Positions 49,928 to 57,538 of a stretch of DNA of 64,000 bases are shown piece by piece. This stretch comes from Promicromonospora panici. Its GTDB lineage: Bacteria; Actinomycetota; Actinomycetes; Actinomycetales; Cellulomonadaceae. The DNA lies in assembly GCF_900608595.1 (NCBI RefSeq), contig NZ_UWYY01000005.1:186001-250000 (forward strand), in the 5' to 3' direction. The notes beneath the pieces were generated by a model that was given only the letters and a program-made list of their open reading frames with translations, was not told the origin of the DNA and ran no database searches. Position 1 is the first letter of the stretch. The number at the start of each line of letters is the position of its first letter. The translations under genes and the position numbers were made by a program.

Positions 49928-51394
49928 GTGCCCTCATCGCCCCTCGCCACCGCACTGCCGCGGTTGTGCCGTCGGCTGCTCGCGGCGGGCACCGCCGCCC
50001 TCGTGGCCCTCGCCCTGATACCCGTCGCTCCGGCGTCCGCCCAGTACATCGACGTCCCGAACCCGATCGTGGAACAACGCGCCGACACGGCGATCTACAA
50101 GCACACCGACGGCTACTACTACATGACCGCGTCCGTGCCGGACTACAAGCGCGTCGAGCTGCGCCGCTCGCAGACCCTCGCGGGCCTCGGCTCGGCCACC
50201 CCGGTCACCGCGTTCACCGCGCCGTCCAGCGGCAGCCTGAGCGGCTGGATCTGGGCGCCCGACATCCAGTACGTCGACGGCGCCTGGTACATGTACTTCT
50301 CGGCGTCGCCGGACTCGTCGCGGTTCGCGCAGCGTCTGTACTGGATCCGCAACACGTCGGCGAACCCGACGACGGGCACCTGGTCGGCACCGCAGCGCAT
50401 GACGACGGGCTGGGAGTCCTTCCAGCTGGACCCGGCGTCGTTCACCCTGAACGGCACCCGGTACTTCGCATGGGCGCAGGACAGCCCCAGCACGAGCTAC
50501 AACAGCCACATGTACCTGGCGCGCATGACGTCGCCGACGACGATCGACACCGCCACCGCGATCGAGATCGCCCGGCCGACGCACTCCTGGGAGATGGAGG
50601 GGGTCGCCGGCGTGGTCGAGGGACCGTCCCCGATCGTCAAGAACGGGCGGGTCTTCGTCGCGTACTCGGCGTCCGCCACCGACTCCCGGTACAAGCTCGG
50701 CGTGGTGTCCGCGTCGGCGTCGGCCGACCTGCTGTCGCCGTCCTCGTGGACCAAGCGGTCGACGCCGGTCTTCCAGACGGCGAACGGCGTCTACGGGCCC
50801 GGCCACGGAAGCTTTACCGTCGCCGAGGACGGCGTCACGGACATCCTCGTCTACCACGCCCGCAACTACGCGACGCCGAACCCCGACGCCCTGACGGACC
50901 CCAATCGGCACACCCGGGTCCAGCAGCTCTACTGGGCGGCCGACGGCCACCCGTTCTTCGGCCAGCCGCAGGCGACCGGCTCCGGACAGCCGGGCATCCG
51001 TGGGCGGCACAGCGACAAGTGCGTCGACGACTACGAGTGGAACACCGCCGACGGCGCCCTGGTCAAGCTCTACACGTGCAGTAACGCTGCGGCGCAGAAG
51101 TGGGAGTTCAGCTACGTCGGCGGGTACTACCGCATCAAGAACCTCCACGCGGCCAAGTGCCTGGACAACCTGAACGGTTCGACGGCGCTCAACGCCGACG
51201 TCGGCCTCTGGACCTGCACCGGCGGCACCAACCAGGACTGGTCGGTCATCGACCGGGGCAACGGCTGGTTCTCGCTGCGCAACCGCACCAGCGGGCTGTG
51301 CCTCGACAACTACGAGTGGGACACCGCCAACGGCGCGCGCCTGTCGATGTACACCTGCAACGGCGCAAACGCCCAGCTCTGGCGCCGGGGCTGA
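49928..51394 (+). CDS. secreted GH43 exo-arabinanase-like enzyme with CBM13
   Basis: A 488-residue exported glycosidase. The signal peptide covers 1-38 (cleavage near ASAQ). The GH43 propeller covers about 42-350 with base Asp53 (RADTAIY), middle Asp168 (FQLDPASF) and acid Glu231 (VVEGPSPI). The order of motifs (GWIWAPDIQYVDGAWYMYFSA, ARPTHSWE, GPGHGSF) parallels the CBM42 enzyme at 12107, so a GH43_26-like exo-arabinanase is likely. A CBM13 trefoil (about 355-488) carries AQKW, NQDW and AQLW repeats. AAGGAG lies eight bases before the GTG. It shares its operator with the gene at 12107, which supports a joint role in arabinan use. Confidence 0.86.
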   Translation: MPSSPLATALPRLCRRLLAAGTAALVALALIPVAPASAQYIDVPNPIVEQRADTAIYKHTDGYYYMTASVPDYKRVELRRSQTLAGLGSATPVTAFTAPSSGSLSGWIWAPDIQYVDGAWYMYFSASPDSSRFAQRLYWIRNTSANPTTGTWSAPQRMTTGWESFQLDPASFTLNGTRYFAWAQDSPSTSYNSHMYLARMTSPTTIDTATAIEIARPTHSWEMEGVAGVVEGPSPIVKNGRVFVAYSASATDSRYKLGVVSASASADLLSPSSWTKRSTPVFQTANGVYGPGHGSFTVAEDGVTDILVYHARNYATPNPDALTDPNRHTRVQQLYWAADGHPFFGQPQATGSGQPGIRGRHSDKCVDDYEWNTADGALVKLYTCSNAAAQKWEFSYVGGYYRIKNLHAAKCLDNLNGSTALNADVGLWTCTGGTNQDWSVIDRGNGWFSLRNRTSGLCLDNYEWDTANGARLSMYTCNGANAQLWRRG

Positions 51395-51420
51395 CCCCGC
51401 GAGTTGACCACGGCAGTGCA

Positions 51421-51456
51421 CGGTGGCTGATCCGACTTCGGTCGGACCAGCCACCG
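51421..51456 (+). terminator. hairpin terminator after the second GH43 gene
   Basis: A 36-base inverted repeat: CGGTGGCTG, one mismatch, TCCGAC, a TTCG tetraloop and the complementary arm. It begins 27 bases after the stop. Confidence 0.7.
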
Positions 51457-51531
51457 CGCAACCCACCGAAGTCAGACCAGTACCGTGCAACCGACCGAAG
51501 TCGAAAGGCGCCTACCCCGTCGTTCTAGGGC

Positions 51532-52773
51532 CTAGTGCGCAACGCCGGCGGCGGCGTCCGGCCGGAGCTCGACCAGCTTCGCCAAGGTCGTGACCGCCAG
51601 CTCGGCCAGGGCCGCCGCCTGCTCGCCGAGCAGTGAGTCGTCGAACCGGACGGTCGCCGAGTGGTTGGACGGCGCGCCCTCCGCGGACACGTCGTCGGGC
51701 CGGGCGCCGAGCTGGATGAAGCATCCGGGCACCCGCTCCAGGACGAAGGAGAAGTCCTCCGCCCCCATGATCGGGTCGGGCCGCTCGAAGACCCGCTCCG
51801 CCCCGTACAGCCCGGTGAGGACGGTCTTCGCGTGCTCCCACATGTCGACGTCGTTGACCGTCACCGGGTACTCCTGCTGGAAGTCGACGTCAGCGGTGCA
51901 GCCGTGCGCGCCCGCCACGCCCTGCACGAGCCGCGGCAGCTCGGCCGCGAGCTGCTCCAGCGACGCGTTCGACAGGGTCCGCACGGACGCCTGGAGCTGG
52001 GCCGTCGACGGGATCACGTTCGACGCCGTTCCCGCATGGAACTGGCCCACCGTGATCACCACCGGGTCGAACACGTTGATCCGCCGCGTCACGTAGGACT
52101 GCAGCGCCATGACGACCTCAGCCGCGACCGTGACCGGGTCGACCGCCATCCAGGGCGACGAGCCGTGACCGCCCTTCCCGCGGACTGTCACGCTCAGGAT
52201 GCCGTTGCCGGCCCAGGCGGGGCCCGCCTTCGAGACGAACAGTCCCCTGTTGTACAGGCCCGTGACGTGGATCCCGAACGCGGCGTCGACGGGCGTGCCG
52301 GCCGCATCGAGAACGCCCTCCTCGATCATCGGGAGCGCCCCTCCGGGACCCTCCTCGCCCGGCTGGAACATGAAGACGACGTTGCCCGCGAGCTCGTGCT
52401 TCCGCGCGCTGAGCAGCCGCGCGGCGCCGACCAGGCCGGCCACGTGCAGGTCATGCCCACACGCGTGCATGGTTCCGGTGGTCGAGGCGAACGGCTCGCC
52501 CGAGTCCTCGACGATCGGCAGGCCGTCCATGTCGCCGCGCAGCAGCACGGTCGGCGTCTGCCCCGCCGCCCCTCGGAGGTCCCCGCGCAGGACGGCCACC
52601 ACCGAGCTGAGCCCTGCACCCGTCATGATCTCCAGCGGCAGACCGCCCAGCGCCTCGAGGACCGCCGCCTGGGTCTTGGGCAGGTGCAGGCCCAGCTCGG
52701 GGTGCTGATGGAGCCTCCGCCGCAGGGCGACCAGGTCGTCAAGAATCAGCGCCGCATCGTCCACCAGTCCCAC
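51532..52773 (-). CDS. M20-family amidohydrolase (hippurate/N-acyl-amino-acid hydrolase type)
   Basis: A 413-residue metallopeptidase-like amidohydrolase. Motifs: ALRRRLHQHPELG (residues 14-26), RGDMDGLPIVED, TMHACGHDLHVAGLVGAARLL with the metal-binding HACGHD, FMFQPGEEGPGGALPMIEEG with the catalytic Glu pair, and GAEDFSFVLERVPGCFIQLG near the end. The family removes acyl groups from N-acyl amino acids, including indole-acetyl-amino-acid conjugates; the substrate here is open. The GTG at 52773 is favoured by GGAGG eight bases upstream; an ATG at 52821 would place translation inside a 20-bp inverted repeat and add 16 unlikely residues. Confidence 0.88.
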   Translation of the reverse strand: MGLVDDAALILDDLVALRRRLHQHPELGLHLPKTQAAVLEALGGLPLEIMTGAGLSSVVAVLRGDLRGAAGQTPTVLLRGDMDGLPIVEDSGEPFASTTGTMHACGHDLHVAGLVGAARLLSARKHELAGNVVFMFQPGEEGPGGALPMIEEGVLDAAGTPVDAAFGIHVTGLYNRGLFVSKAGPAWAGNGILSVTVRGKGGHGSSPWMAVDPVTVAAEVVMALQSYVTRRINVFDPVVITVGQFHAGTASNVIPSTAQLQASVRTLSNASLEQLAAELPRLVQGVAGAHGCTADVDFQQEYPVTVNDVDMWEHAKTVLTGLYGAERVFERPDPIMGAEDFSFVLERVPGCFIQLGARPDDVSAEGAPSNHSATVRFDDSLLGEQAAALAELAVTTLAKLVELRPDAAAGVAH

Positions 52774-52814
52774 GCTGCCAGCCTCCAAGAATCGTCGTGT
52801 CGTCTGACCCAAGT

Positions 52815-52871
52815 TGACCACAGCACTTTCTGCCGGAAGGGGACCCCGCCTGGCAGAAAGTGCTGTGGTCA
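52815..52871. repeat. perfect 20-bp inverted repeat in a divergent intergenic region
   Basis: Arms 52815-52834 and 52852-52871 are exact reverse complements (TGACCACAGC...TTTCTGCC) around a 17-base loop. It lies between the divergent amidohydrolase and HNH genes, 42 bases upstream of the former and 155 bases upstream of the latter, so it is not a normal end-of-gene terminator. Possible roles are an operator, a leader attenuator, or the footprint of a mobile element. Confidence 0.7.
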
Positions 52872-53025
52872 GCTCGCTCCGTGCTGGGGCCCCTAGGTCG
52901 GCTTTGGCGACCTGCGCCGGAACCGCCGCGCGAAGATTTCACACCCGCGCCATTGCCACAAAACGGACTCTTTACCCGAGGCGGGCACAGTGTGAGCGTC
53001 GCATCGTCTGCCCGAAGGGTCCCCA

Positions 53026-53685
53026 GTGACGCTCTCGCCGAGAATCTCCCTGAACAGTCTGCTCACCGCCGTCATCACGCTGCTGCTGTTCGCCGCGATC
53101 ACGCTCGTCGCCGCCCCGCCCGCCGGTGCGCTGCCGCCCGGGACGCCGTCCAAGGCCACCGCACAGTCCGAGCTCAACGCCCTGACCGTCCGCTCGGAGG
53201 AGTCGATGACCGGCTACTCCCGCGACCTGTTCCCGCACTGGATCAGCCAGGGCAGCAACTGCAACACGCGGGAGACGGTGCTCAAGCGCGACGCCGACTC
53301 GGTCACCGTCGGCGCCGACTGCTACCCCACCTCCGGCAGCTGGTACAGCTACTACGACGGCGCCACCTGGACCCAGGCCTCCGACCTGGACATCGACCAC
53401 ATCGTGGCCCTGGCCGAGGCCTGGCGCTCCGGCGCCCAGCACTGGACCACCAGCAAGCGACAGAGCTTCGCCAACGACCTCAACGGCCCGCAGCTGATCG
53501 CCGTCACCGACAACGTGAACCAGGCCAAGGGCGATCAGGACCCCTCCACCTGGCAGCCGCCGCGGTCCGGCGCCCGCTGCGCGTACTCGAAGTGGTGGAT
53601 CCACACCAAGTACAGCTGGGGCCTGCACCTGCAGTCCGCGGAGAAGTCCGCGCTGCAGAGCATGCTCAACACCTGCTCGTACTGA
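53026..53685 (+). CDS. secreted HNH nuclease (DUF1524-like)
   Basis: A 219-residue exported protein. The signal peptide is about 1-35 (cleavage near AGALPP). The mature domain follows the DUF1524/GmrSD-C-type HNH pattern: RDLFPHWISQGSNCNTRETVLKRDA, the core DLDIDHIVALAEAWRSGAQHW with the catalytic His, NDLNGPQLIAVTDNVNQAKGDQDPSTW and a final CAYSKWWIHTKYSWGL. Four Cys could form two disulphides. Secreted members probably digest extracellular DNA for nutrients or competition. GTG at 53026 with AAGGG upstream. The last 13 coding bases, including the stop, are repeated in tandem just after the gene. Confidence 0.88.
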   Translation: MTLSPRISLNSLLTAVITLLLFAAITLVAAPPAGALPPGTPSKATAQSELNALTVRSEESMTGYSRDLFPHWISQGSNCNTRETVLKRDADSVTVGADCYPTSGSWYSYYDGATWTQASDLDIDHIVALAEAWRSGAQHWTTSKRQSFANDLNGPQLIAVTDNVNQAKGDQDPSTWQPPRSGARCAYSKWWIHTKYSWGLHLQSAEKSALQSMLNTCSY

Positions 53686-53699
53686 ACTGCTCGTACTGA
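53673..53699 (+). repeat. tandem 13-base duplication across the HNH stop codon
   Basis: CTGCTCGTACTGA occurs at 53673-53685 and again at 53687-53699, so a second copy of the final Cys-Ser-Tyr-stop codons follows the real stop, followed by GAGCCGCG-type short repeats. Confidence 0.7.
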
Positions 53700-53734
53700 G
53701 CCGCGCTGAGTCTGAGCCGCGTTCAGTCCGCAGG

Positions 53735-53770
53735 CCGCGGCGTCGTGGGCACACGCCCACGACGCCGCGG
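53735..53770 (+). terminator. 16-bp hairpin terminator after the HNH gene
   Basis: Arms 53735-53750 and 53755-53770 are perfect complements with an ACAC loop, 49 bases after the stop. Confidence 0.75.
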
Positions 53771-53906
53771 TTCTCGCGCTATGCCCGTTCGCCTCGGGAT
53801 GCCGCGTGAGCTCGAACATGTGTTACGTGGGCCCGAACCCGGGGCGATCCAGAGCCGCCTCGAGCGAGCTGGTGCCCGTGCGGGGCAGTCCCGCGCCGAT
53901 GACCTT
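53771..53906 (-). pseudogene. N-terminal remnant of a sulfotransferase-family gene
   Basis: The minus strand reads KVIGAGLPRTGTSSLEAAL, then DRPGFGPT, TAA, HMFELTRHPEANGH. This is the N-terminus of the P-loop sulfotransferase family (PRTGTSS is the 5'-phosphosulfate-binding loop, followed by GFGPxYHM). The usual Tyr codon has become TAA at 53823-53825, and homology stops where the HNH terminator begins. It is fused in frame to the tail of the SDR remnant on its upstream side. Confidence 0.6.
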
Positions 53907-54184
53907 CAGGAGGGCCTGCGCCGCGGCTGCCGGATCGCCGGCGGGCTGGTCCTTCATGACTCCGGCCAGGCGCACGCGCAGCCCGTCGTAGGCCGGGTTC
54001 AGCGTGGCCATGTGGCCGTTGTCGAGCGGGTCCGGGTTCTTGCCGCTCCGGGTGGCGACAGATCGTCCAGGCTGGTGACGTCCCGGGCGCTGGCAGCCAC
54101 CCTGTCGCCCCGGGACAGCGCGGCCTCGACGAAGCTGCGGCCCAGGCCCCGCGACGTACCGGTGACGAACCACGTCTTGGTCAT
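53907..54184 (-). pseudogene. internally deleted, frameshifted SDR gene
   Basis: ATG 54184 opens MTKTWFVTGTSRGLGRSF, a classical SDR cofactor site, continuing to VAASARDVTSLDDL. The frame then shifts, and the sequence jumps to an SDR C-terminal end (NPAYDGLRVRLAGVMKDQPAGDP, AAAAQALLKVI). About 170 residues with NAG and YxxxK are missing. The C-terminal part runs straight into the sulfotransferase fragment. A dyad operator remains upstream. Confidence 0.65.
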
Positions 54185-54202
54185 GAAGTGTTCCCGTCCT
54201 GT

Positions 54203-54220
54203 GGTGAATACGTGTTCACC
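54203..54220. promoter_or_regulatory. 18-bp dyad GGTGAATACGTGTTCACC upstream of the SDR remnant
   Basis: Near-perfect palindrome with one mismatched pair, centred 28 bases before the SDR ATG. Its GTGAA(n)TTCAC form is common for TetR- or MarR-type operators. No such regulator gene remains beside it. Confidence 0.5.
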
Positions 54221-54325
54221 CTGACGACGGGGCGGGCGGCGCGAGTGACACCGCCGCCCTGATTGGTCAGCCCCCGTTCCACTGCGCGTCACCCCGGCGC
54301 CAGCAAGCCCCGCCACGATCGAGGC

Positions 54326-56191
54326 GTGGAAAACAAGCTCTCCCGCCGGTCCCTCTTCCGGGCCGCAGCGGCTGTCCCGATCATCTCAGCGGCCTCCGCG
54401 AGCGCCGCGACGACGTCGGCGTCCGCCGCGCAGGCACCCGCCGCGCCGACGACGCCGAACGGCGGCCGGCCCGACACGACCGCTCCGCAGTTCACGATCG
54501 CCGTCCTGCCGGACACCCAGTACCTCCTGGACGACGGCGGCTCCGACGCCGAGCCGGTGCATGCCACGCTGCGCCACCTGGTGCGCGGGCAGGCGCGGGA
54601 CAACGTCGTCTTCATGACCCACCTCGGCGACGTCACCGAGCACGGCACCGCGACCGAGATGCGGGCGGCGAGCCGCGCGTTCGACGCCGCGGGCCGGCTG
54701 CCGTACAGCGTGCTGGCCGGCAACCACGACGTCTCGGGTGACGACCAGCGGGGTGACACACCGTACCTGCGCACGTTCGGGCCGCAGCGGTTCTCGCGGA
54801 TGAGCACCTACGGCGGTTCGTCCGCCGACGGTTACAACAGCTATCACGTGGTCCGCGGCGGCGGGCGGGAGTGGCTGGTCCTGGCGCTGGACTGGCGCCT
54901 GTCCGACGCCGGGCTCGCCTGGGCCCAGGGGGTGCTGGACGAGCACGCCACGCTGCCGGCGATCCTGACCACGCACGACCTGGTCTGGGCCGAGGACGAC
55001 GGCCGTGCCCACCTGTCCGACCACGGGCAGCGCCTCTGGGACCGCTTGATCCGGGGCAACGACCAGATCTTCCTCGCGCTCGGTGGGCACTACTGGCCGT
55101 CGGGCCGCACGACGATGACGAACGACGACGGCAACCCCGTGCACCTGCACATCACGAACTACCAGGACCGCTACTACGGCGGCGCGGGCATGGTGCGGTA
55201 CTACTCCTTCGACCTGGCCCGCGGCGTGATCGACGTCGAGACGTTCTCGCCCTGGCTGCTGGCCAAGGGCGATCCGACGCCGCTCGAGGCGGAGCACGTC
55301 GAGCTCAGCGGCGATGTCGACCGGTTCACCGTCGAGATCGACTTCGACGAGCGGTTCGCCGCGTTCGCCCCGCCGCTGCTGCCGGCGCCGCGCCCGCCGT
55401 CGGCCGTCATGCCGCGGGGCACCGTCGCGTACTGGCGGTTCGACGAGGCGGGGGTCGCCGCGGCGGTGGCCGACGGCGCCCCGGTGGCGCCGGGCACCGT
55501 CGCCCGCGACCTGACGGGCAACGGCAACGACCTGACCTCCGAGCTCCTGCACACCAGCCGCCCGGAGGCGCTGACCTGGTCGGCCGAGCATCACGACGCC
55601 CAGCCGGCGCACGCGAGCCTTCGGTTCGACGGCGGCAAGCAGCCCGACCGCGGCGCGGTGCTGCGGACCGGCCCCGACTCGCCGATCAACAGCGCGAAGT
55701 TCGAGTCCGGCTACACGATCGAGACGTTCCTCAAGCTGCCGGAGCCGTTCGAGGGTGACCACTCCTGGATGGGCATCCTGAGCTGGGAGGGTCGTGCCGG
55801 CGACGCGGGCAAGCACAGCGGCTGGTCCGACGACGAGCCGACGTGCAGCCTGAACCTGTCGGGCGAGCGGTTCCTGCAGTTCGTCGTCTATCCGGTCCCG
55901 GTCGACGCCGACCCCACCTCCTGGAGCCACGCGATCCCGGTGGGCCGGTGGATGCACGTCGCGATAGTCAACGACGGGCGGCACACGGTGATGTACGTCG
56001 ACGGCTCGAAGATCGTGCGCAACGCCGCCGAGGAGTCGCGGGGCATCTCCACGCTGGGCAAGCCGTTCGTCATCGGCGCCACCCAGTCCGCCGAGCGGTA
56101 CGAGCAGGGCTTCTACGGCTGGATCGGCGACACGAGGATCGTCTCCCGCGCGCTGCGGCCGGAACAGTTCCTCACGGCGAGGGGCCGCTGA
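54326..56191 (+). CDS. Tat-exported metallophosphoesterase with LamG-like domain
   Basis: A 621-residue exported protein. The twin-arginine signal SRRSLFRAAAAVPIIS is within residues 6-21. The calcineurin-like phosphoesterase domain spans about 55-315: VLPDTQYL, HLGDVTEHG (GDxxE rather than GDxxD), VLAGNHDVSGDD, TTHDLVWAEDD and LGGHYW supply the two-metal site. A laminin-G/concanavalin-like domain spans about 375-620 (GTVAYWRFDEAG, SGYTIETFLKLPEPFEGDHSWMGILSW, GRWMHVAIVNDGRHTVMYVDG), probably a carbohydrate- or surface-binding module. It could release phosphate from extracellular phosphoesters. The GTG at 54326 places the Tat motif correctly; no strong Shine-Dalgarno. Confidence 0.87.
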   Translation: MENKLSRRSLFRAAAAVPIISAASASAATTSASAAQAPAAPTTPNGGRPDTTAPQFTIAVLPDTQYLLDDGGSDAEPVHATLRHLVRGQARDNVVFMTHLGDVTEHGTATEMRAASRAFDAAGRLPYSVLAGNHDVSGDDQRGDTPYLRTFGPQRFSRMSTYGGSSADGYNSYHVVRGGGREWLVLALDWRLSDAGLAWAQGVLDEHATLPAILTTHDLVWAEDDGRAHLSDHGQRLWDRLIRGNDQIFLALGGHYWPSGRTTMTNDDGNPVHLHITNYQDRYYGGAGMVRYYSFDLARGVIDVETFSPWLLAKGDPTPLEAEHVELSGDVDRFTVEIDFDERFAAFAPPLLPAPRPPSAVMPRGTVAYWRFDEAGVAAAVADGAPVAPGTVARDLTGNGNDLTSELLHTSRPEALTWSAEHHDAQPAHASLRFDGGKQPDRGAVLRTGPDSPINSAKFESGYTIETFLKLPEPFEGDHSWMGILSWEGRAGDAGKHSGWSDDEPTCSLNLSGERFLQFVVYPVPVDADPTSWSHAIPVGRWMHVAIVNDGRHTVMYVDGSKIVRNAAEESRGISTLGKPFVIGATQSAERYEQGFYGWIGDTRIVSRALRPEQFLTARGR

Positions 56192-56223
56192 GGCGTCGCA
56201 CCGGGATCCGGGCCGACGGCGTC

Positions 56224-56396
56224 TACCTCGTTCGGGCACCCTGCCGGCAGTCGCTCGGCAGCGCGTAGGGACAGTACTGCTCCATCTGTGGCTGGACCTG
56301 GTCCTGGACGTCCCGCAGCGCCTCGTCGACGGAGCCCAGCAGGACCGCCTGCTGGGCGGTGTCCATCGCGTCGAAGAGCGTCGAGCACAGGGCTCA
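56224..56396 (-). pseudogene. C-terminal remnant of a sugar ABC transporter substrate-binding protein
   Basis: Directly after the LacI stop the minus strand reads LCSTLFDAMDTAQQAVLLGS, then VDEALRDVQDQVQPQMEQYC, ending at TAG 56224. The AMDTAQQAVLLG-SVDEALxDxQ pattern is the last helix region of extracellular sugar-binding proteins (family 1). The upstream 350 or more residues and the permease genes are absent. It suggests that the LacI gene once sat beside a sugar-uptake operon. Confidence 0.55.
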
Positions 56397-56397
56397 C

Positions 56398-57444
56398 CTA
56401 CACCGCGGCGTCGGCGGCGTCCGGCTCGGCGAATCCCGTGGACTCCCGGCGCACGATCCGGAAGGGCGGCTTGATCAGCCTCGGCTCCTGCCGAGGCCCC
56501 TGCTCGTCGATCCGCTCCACGAGCAGGTCGACGGCGATCCGCGCGATCTCGGCCCGCCCCGCGTCCACGGTCGTCAGCGACGGGACGGAGAACCGGCTCT
56601 CGTCGATGTTGTCGAAACCGATGACCGCGACGTCGTCCGGCACCCGCACGCCCGCCGCGGCCAGCTCACGCAGGGCGCCGAGCGCCAGGCCGTCGTTGAG
56701 GCAGAAGAGACCGTCGAACGGCACCGTGGAGCGGAGCAGCTCGCGCGTCGCCTCCGCGCCGTTCCACTGGAACCAGGGCGCCGCCACGCGGACGAGCTCG
56801 GGGTCGTCGGGCAGCCCGGCCTCAGCCAGCGCCTCGCGGTAACCCTTGATGCGCAGGTCGGCCGCGCGCATCTGCACCTGACCGTCCGGATGGGCGCCGA
56901 TGACGGCGATGCGGCTGCGCCCCACCTCGATCAGGTGCTGCACGGCGGCCTTCGCCGCGCTCGTGTTGTGCATGGTGACGTGATCCGTCGGCCCGCCGAA
57001 GATGCGCTCGCCCAGCAGCACACTGGGGAACCGGTCGGTGAGCAGCTCCTTGTCCTCGGTCCCGAGCCGTTCGGGCGCGTAGAGCAGCCCGTCCGTCAGG
57101 TACGGCCGCCGACGGGTCACGACATCGATCTCGCGTTGCCGGTCGCCACCGGTCTGCTCCACCAGGACACCGAGGCCGCGCTGCTCCGCGGCCCTGATGA
57201 CCTCGTCGGCGAGCTCCGCGAAGTAGTTCTGCCGCAGCTCCGGCACCGACAGCTCGATGACACCCGTCCGGCCCGACCGCAGCCCCCGCGCGGACAGGTT
57301 CGGCCGGTAGCCGAGCTCGTCGATCGCCCACTGCACCCGGCGTCGCGTCTCGTCGGCGACCCGCGGGAAGTCGTGCACCACGTTGGACACGGTCTTGGTC
57401 GAGACGCCGGCCAGGCGAGCGACATCCTGCAACGTCACGCTCAC
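56398..57444 (-). CDS. LacI-family transcriptional regulator
   Basis: A 348-residue repressor-type regulator. HTH TLQDVARLAGVSTKTVSNVV (residues 4-23) is followed by hinge RRRVQWAIDELGYRPNLSARGL. The effector-binding domain includes GVIELSVPELRQNYFAELADEVIRAA, GLFCLNDGLALGALRELAAAGVRVPDDVAVIGFDNIDESRF and the C-terminal PSLTTVDAGRAEIARIAVDLLVERI. The GTG at 57444 is used (GTG 57438 is an alternative), with GAGGGGG upstream. Its sugar is unknown. It is a candidate for binding the arabinanase operator pair, since no arabinose regulator is next to those genes. It precedes the remnant of a sugar-binding protein. Confidence 0.92.
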   Translation of the reverse strand: MSVTLQDVARLAGVSTKTVSNVVHDFPRVADETRRRVQWAIDELGYRPNLSARGLRSGRTGVIELSVPELRQNYFAELADEVIRAAEQRGLGVLVEQTGGDRQREIDVVTRRRPYLTDGLLYAPERLGTEDKELLTDRFPSVLLGERIFGGPTDHVTMHNTSAAKAAVQHLIEVGRSRIAVIGAHPDGQVQMRAADLRIKGYREALAEAGLPDDPELVRVAAPWFQWNGAEATRELLRSTVPFDGLFCLNDGLALGALRELAAAGVRVPDDVAVIGFDNIDESRFSVPSLTTVDAGRAEIARIAVDLLVERIDEQGPRQEPRLIKPPFRIVRRESTGFAEPDAADAAV

Positions 57445-57538
57445 GGCCCGCCCCCTCGTTCTCCGCGCCGACCTCCGCACCGGCTCACGTCGAAACCCTA
57501 CCGGCGTCGTGTCCTGAGCAGGACCACATCGCCGGAGG

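Noticed and set aside
57445..57538. Treating the LacI gene at 56398 as the regulator of the type III PKS operon
   Set aside because: It lies downstream of the operon on the same strand, and no LacI-type palindrome was seen at the divergent PKS/UbiA promoter region (60374-60440).
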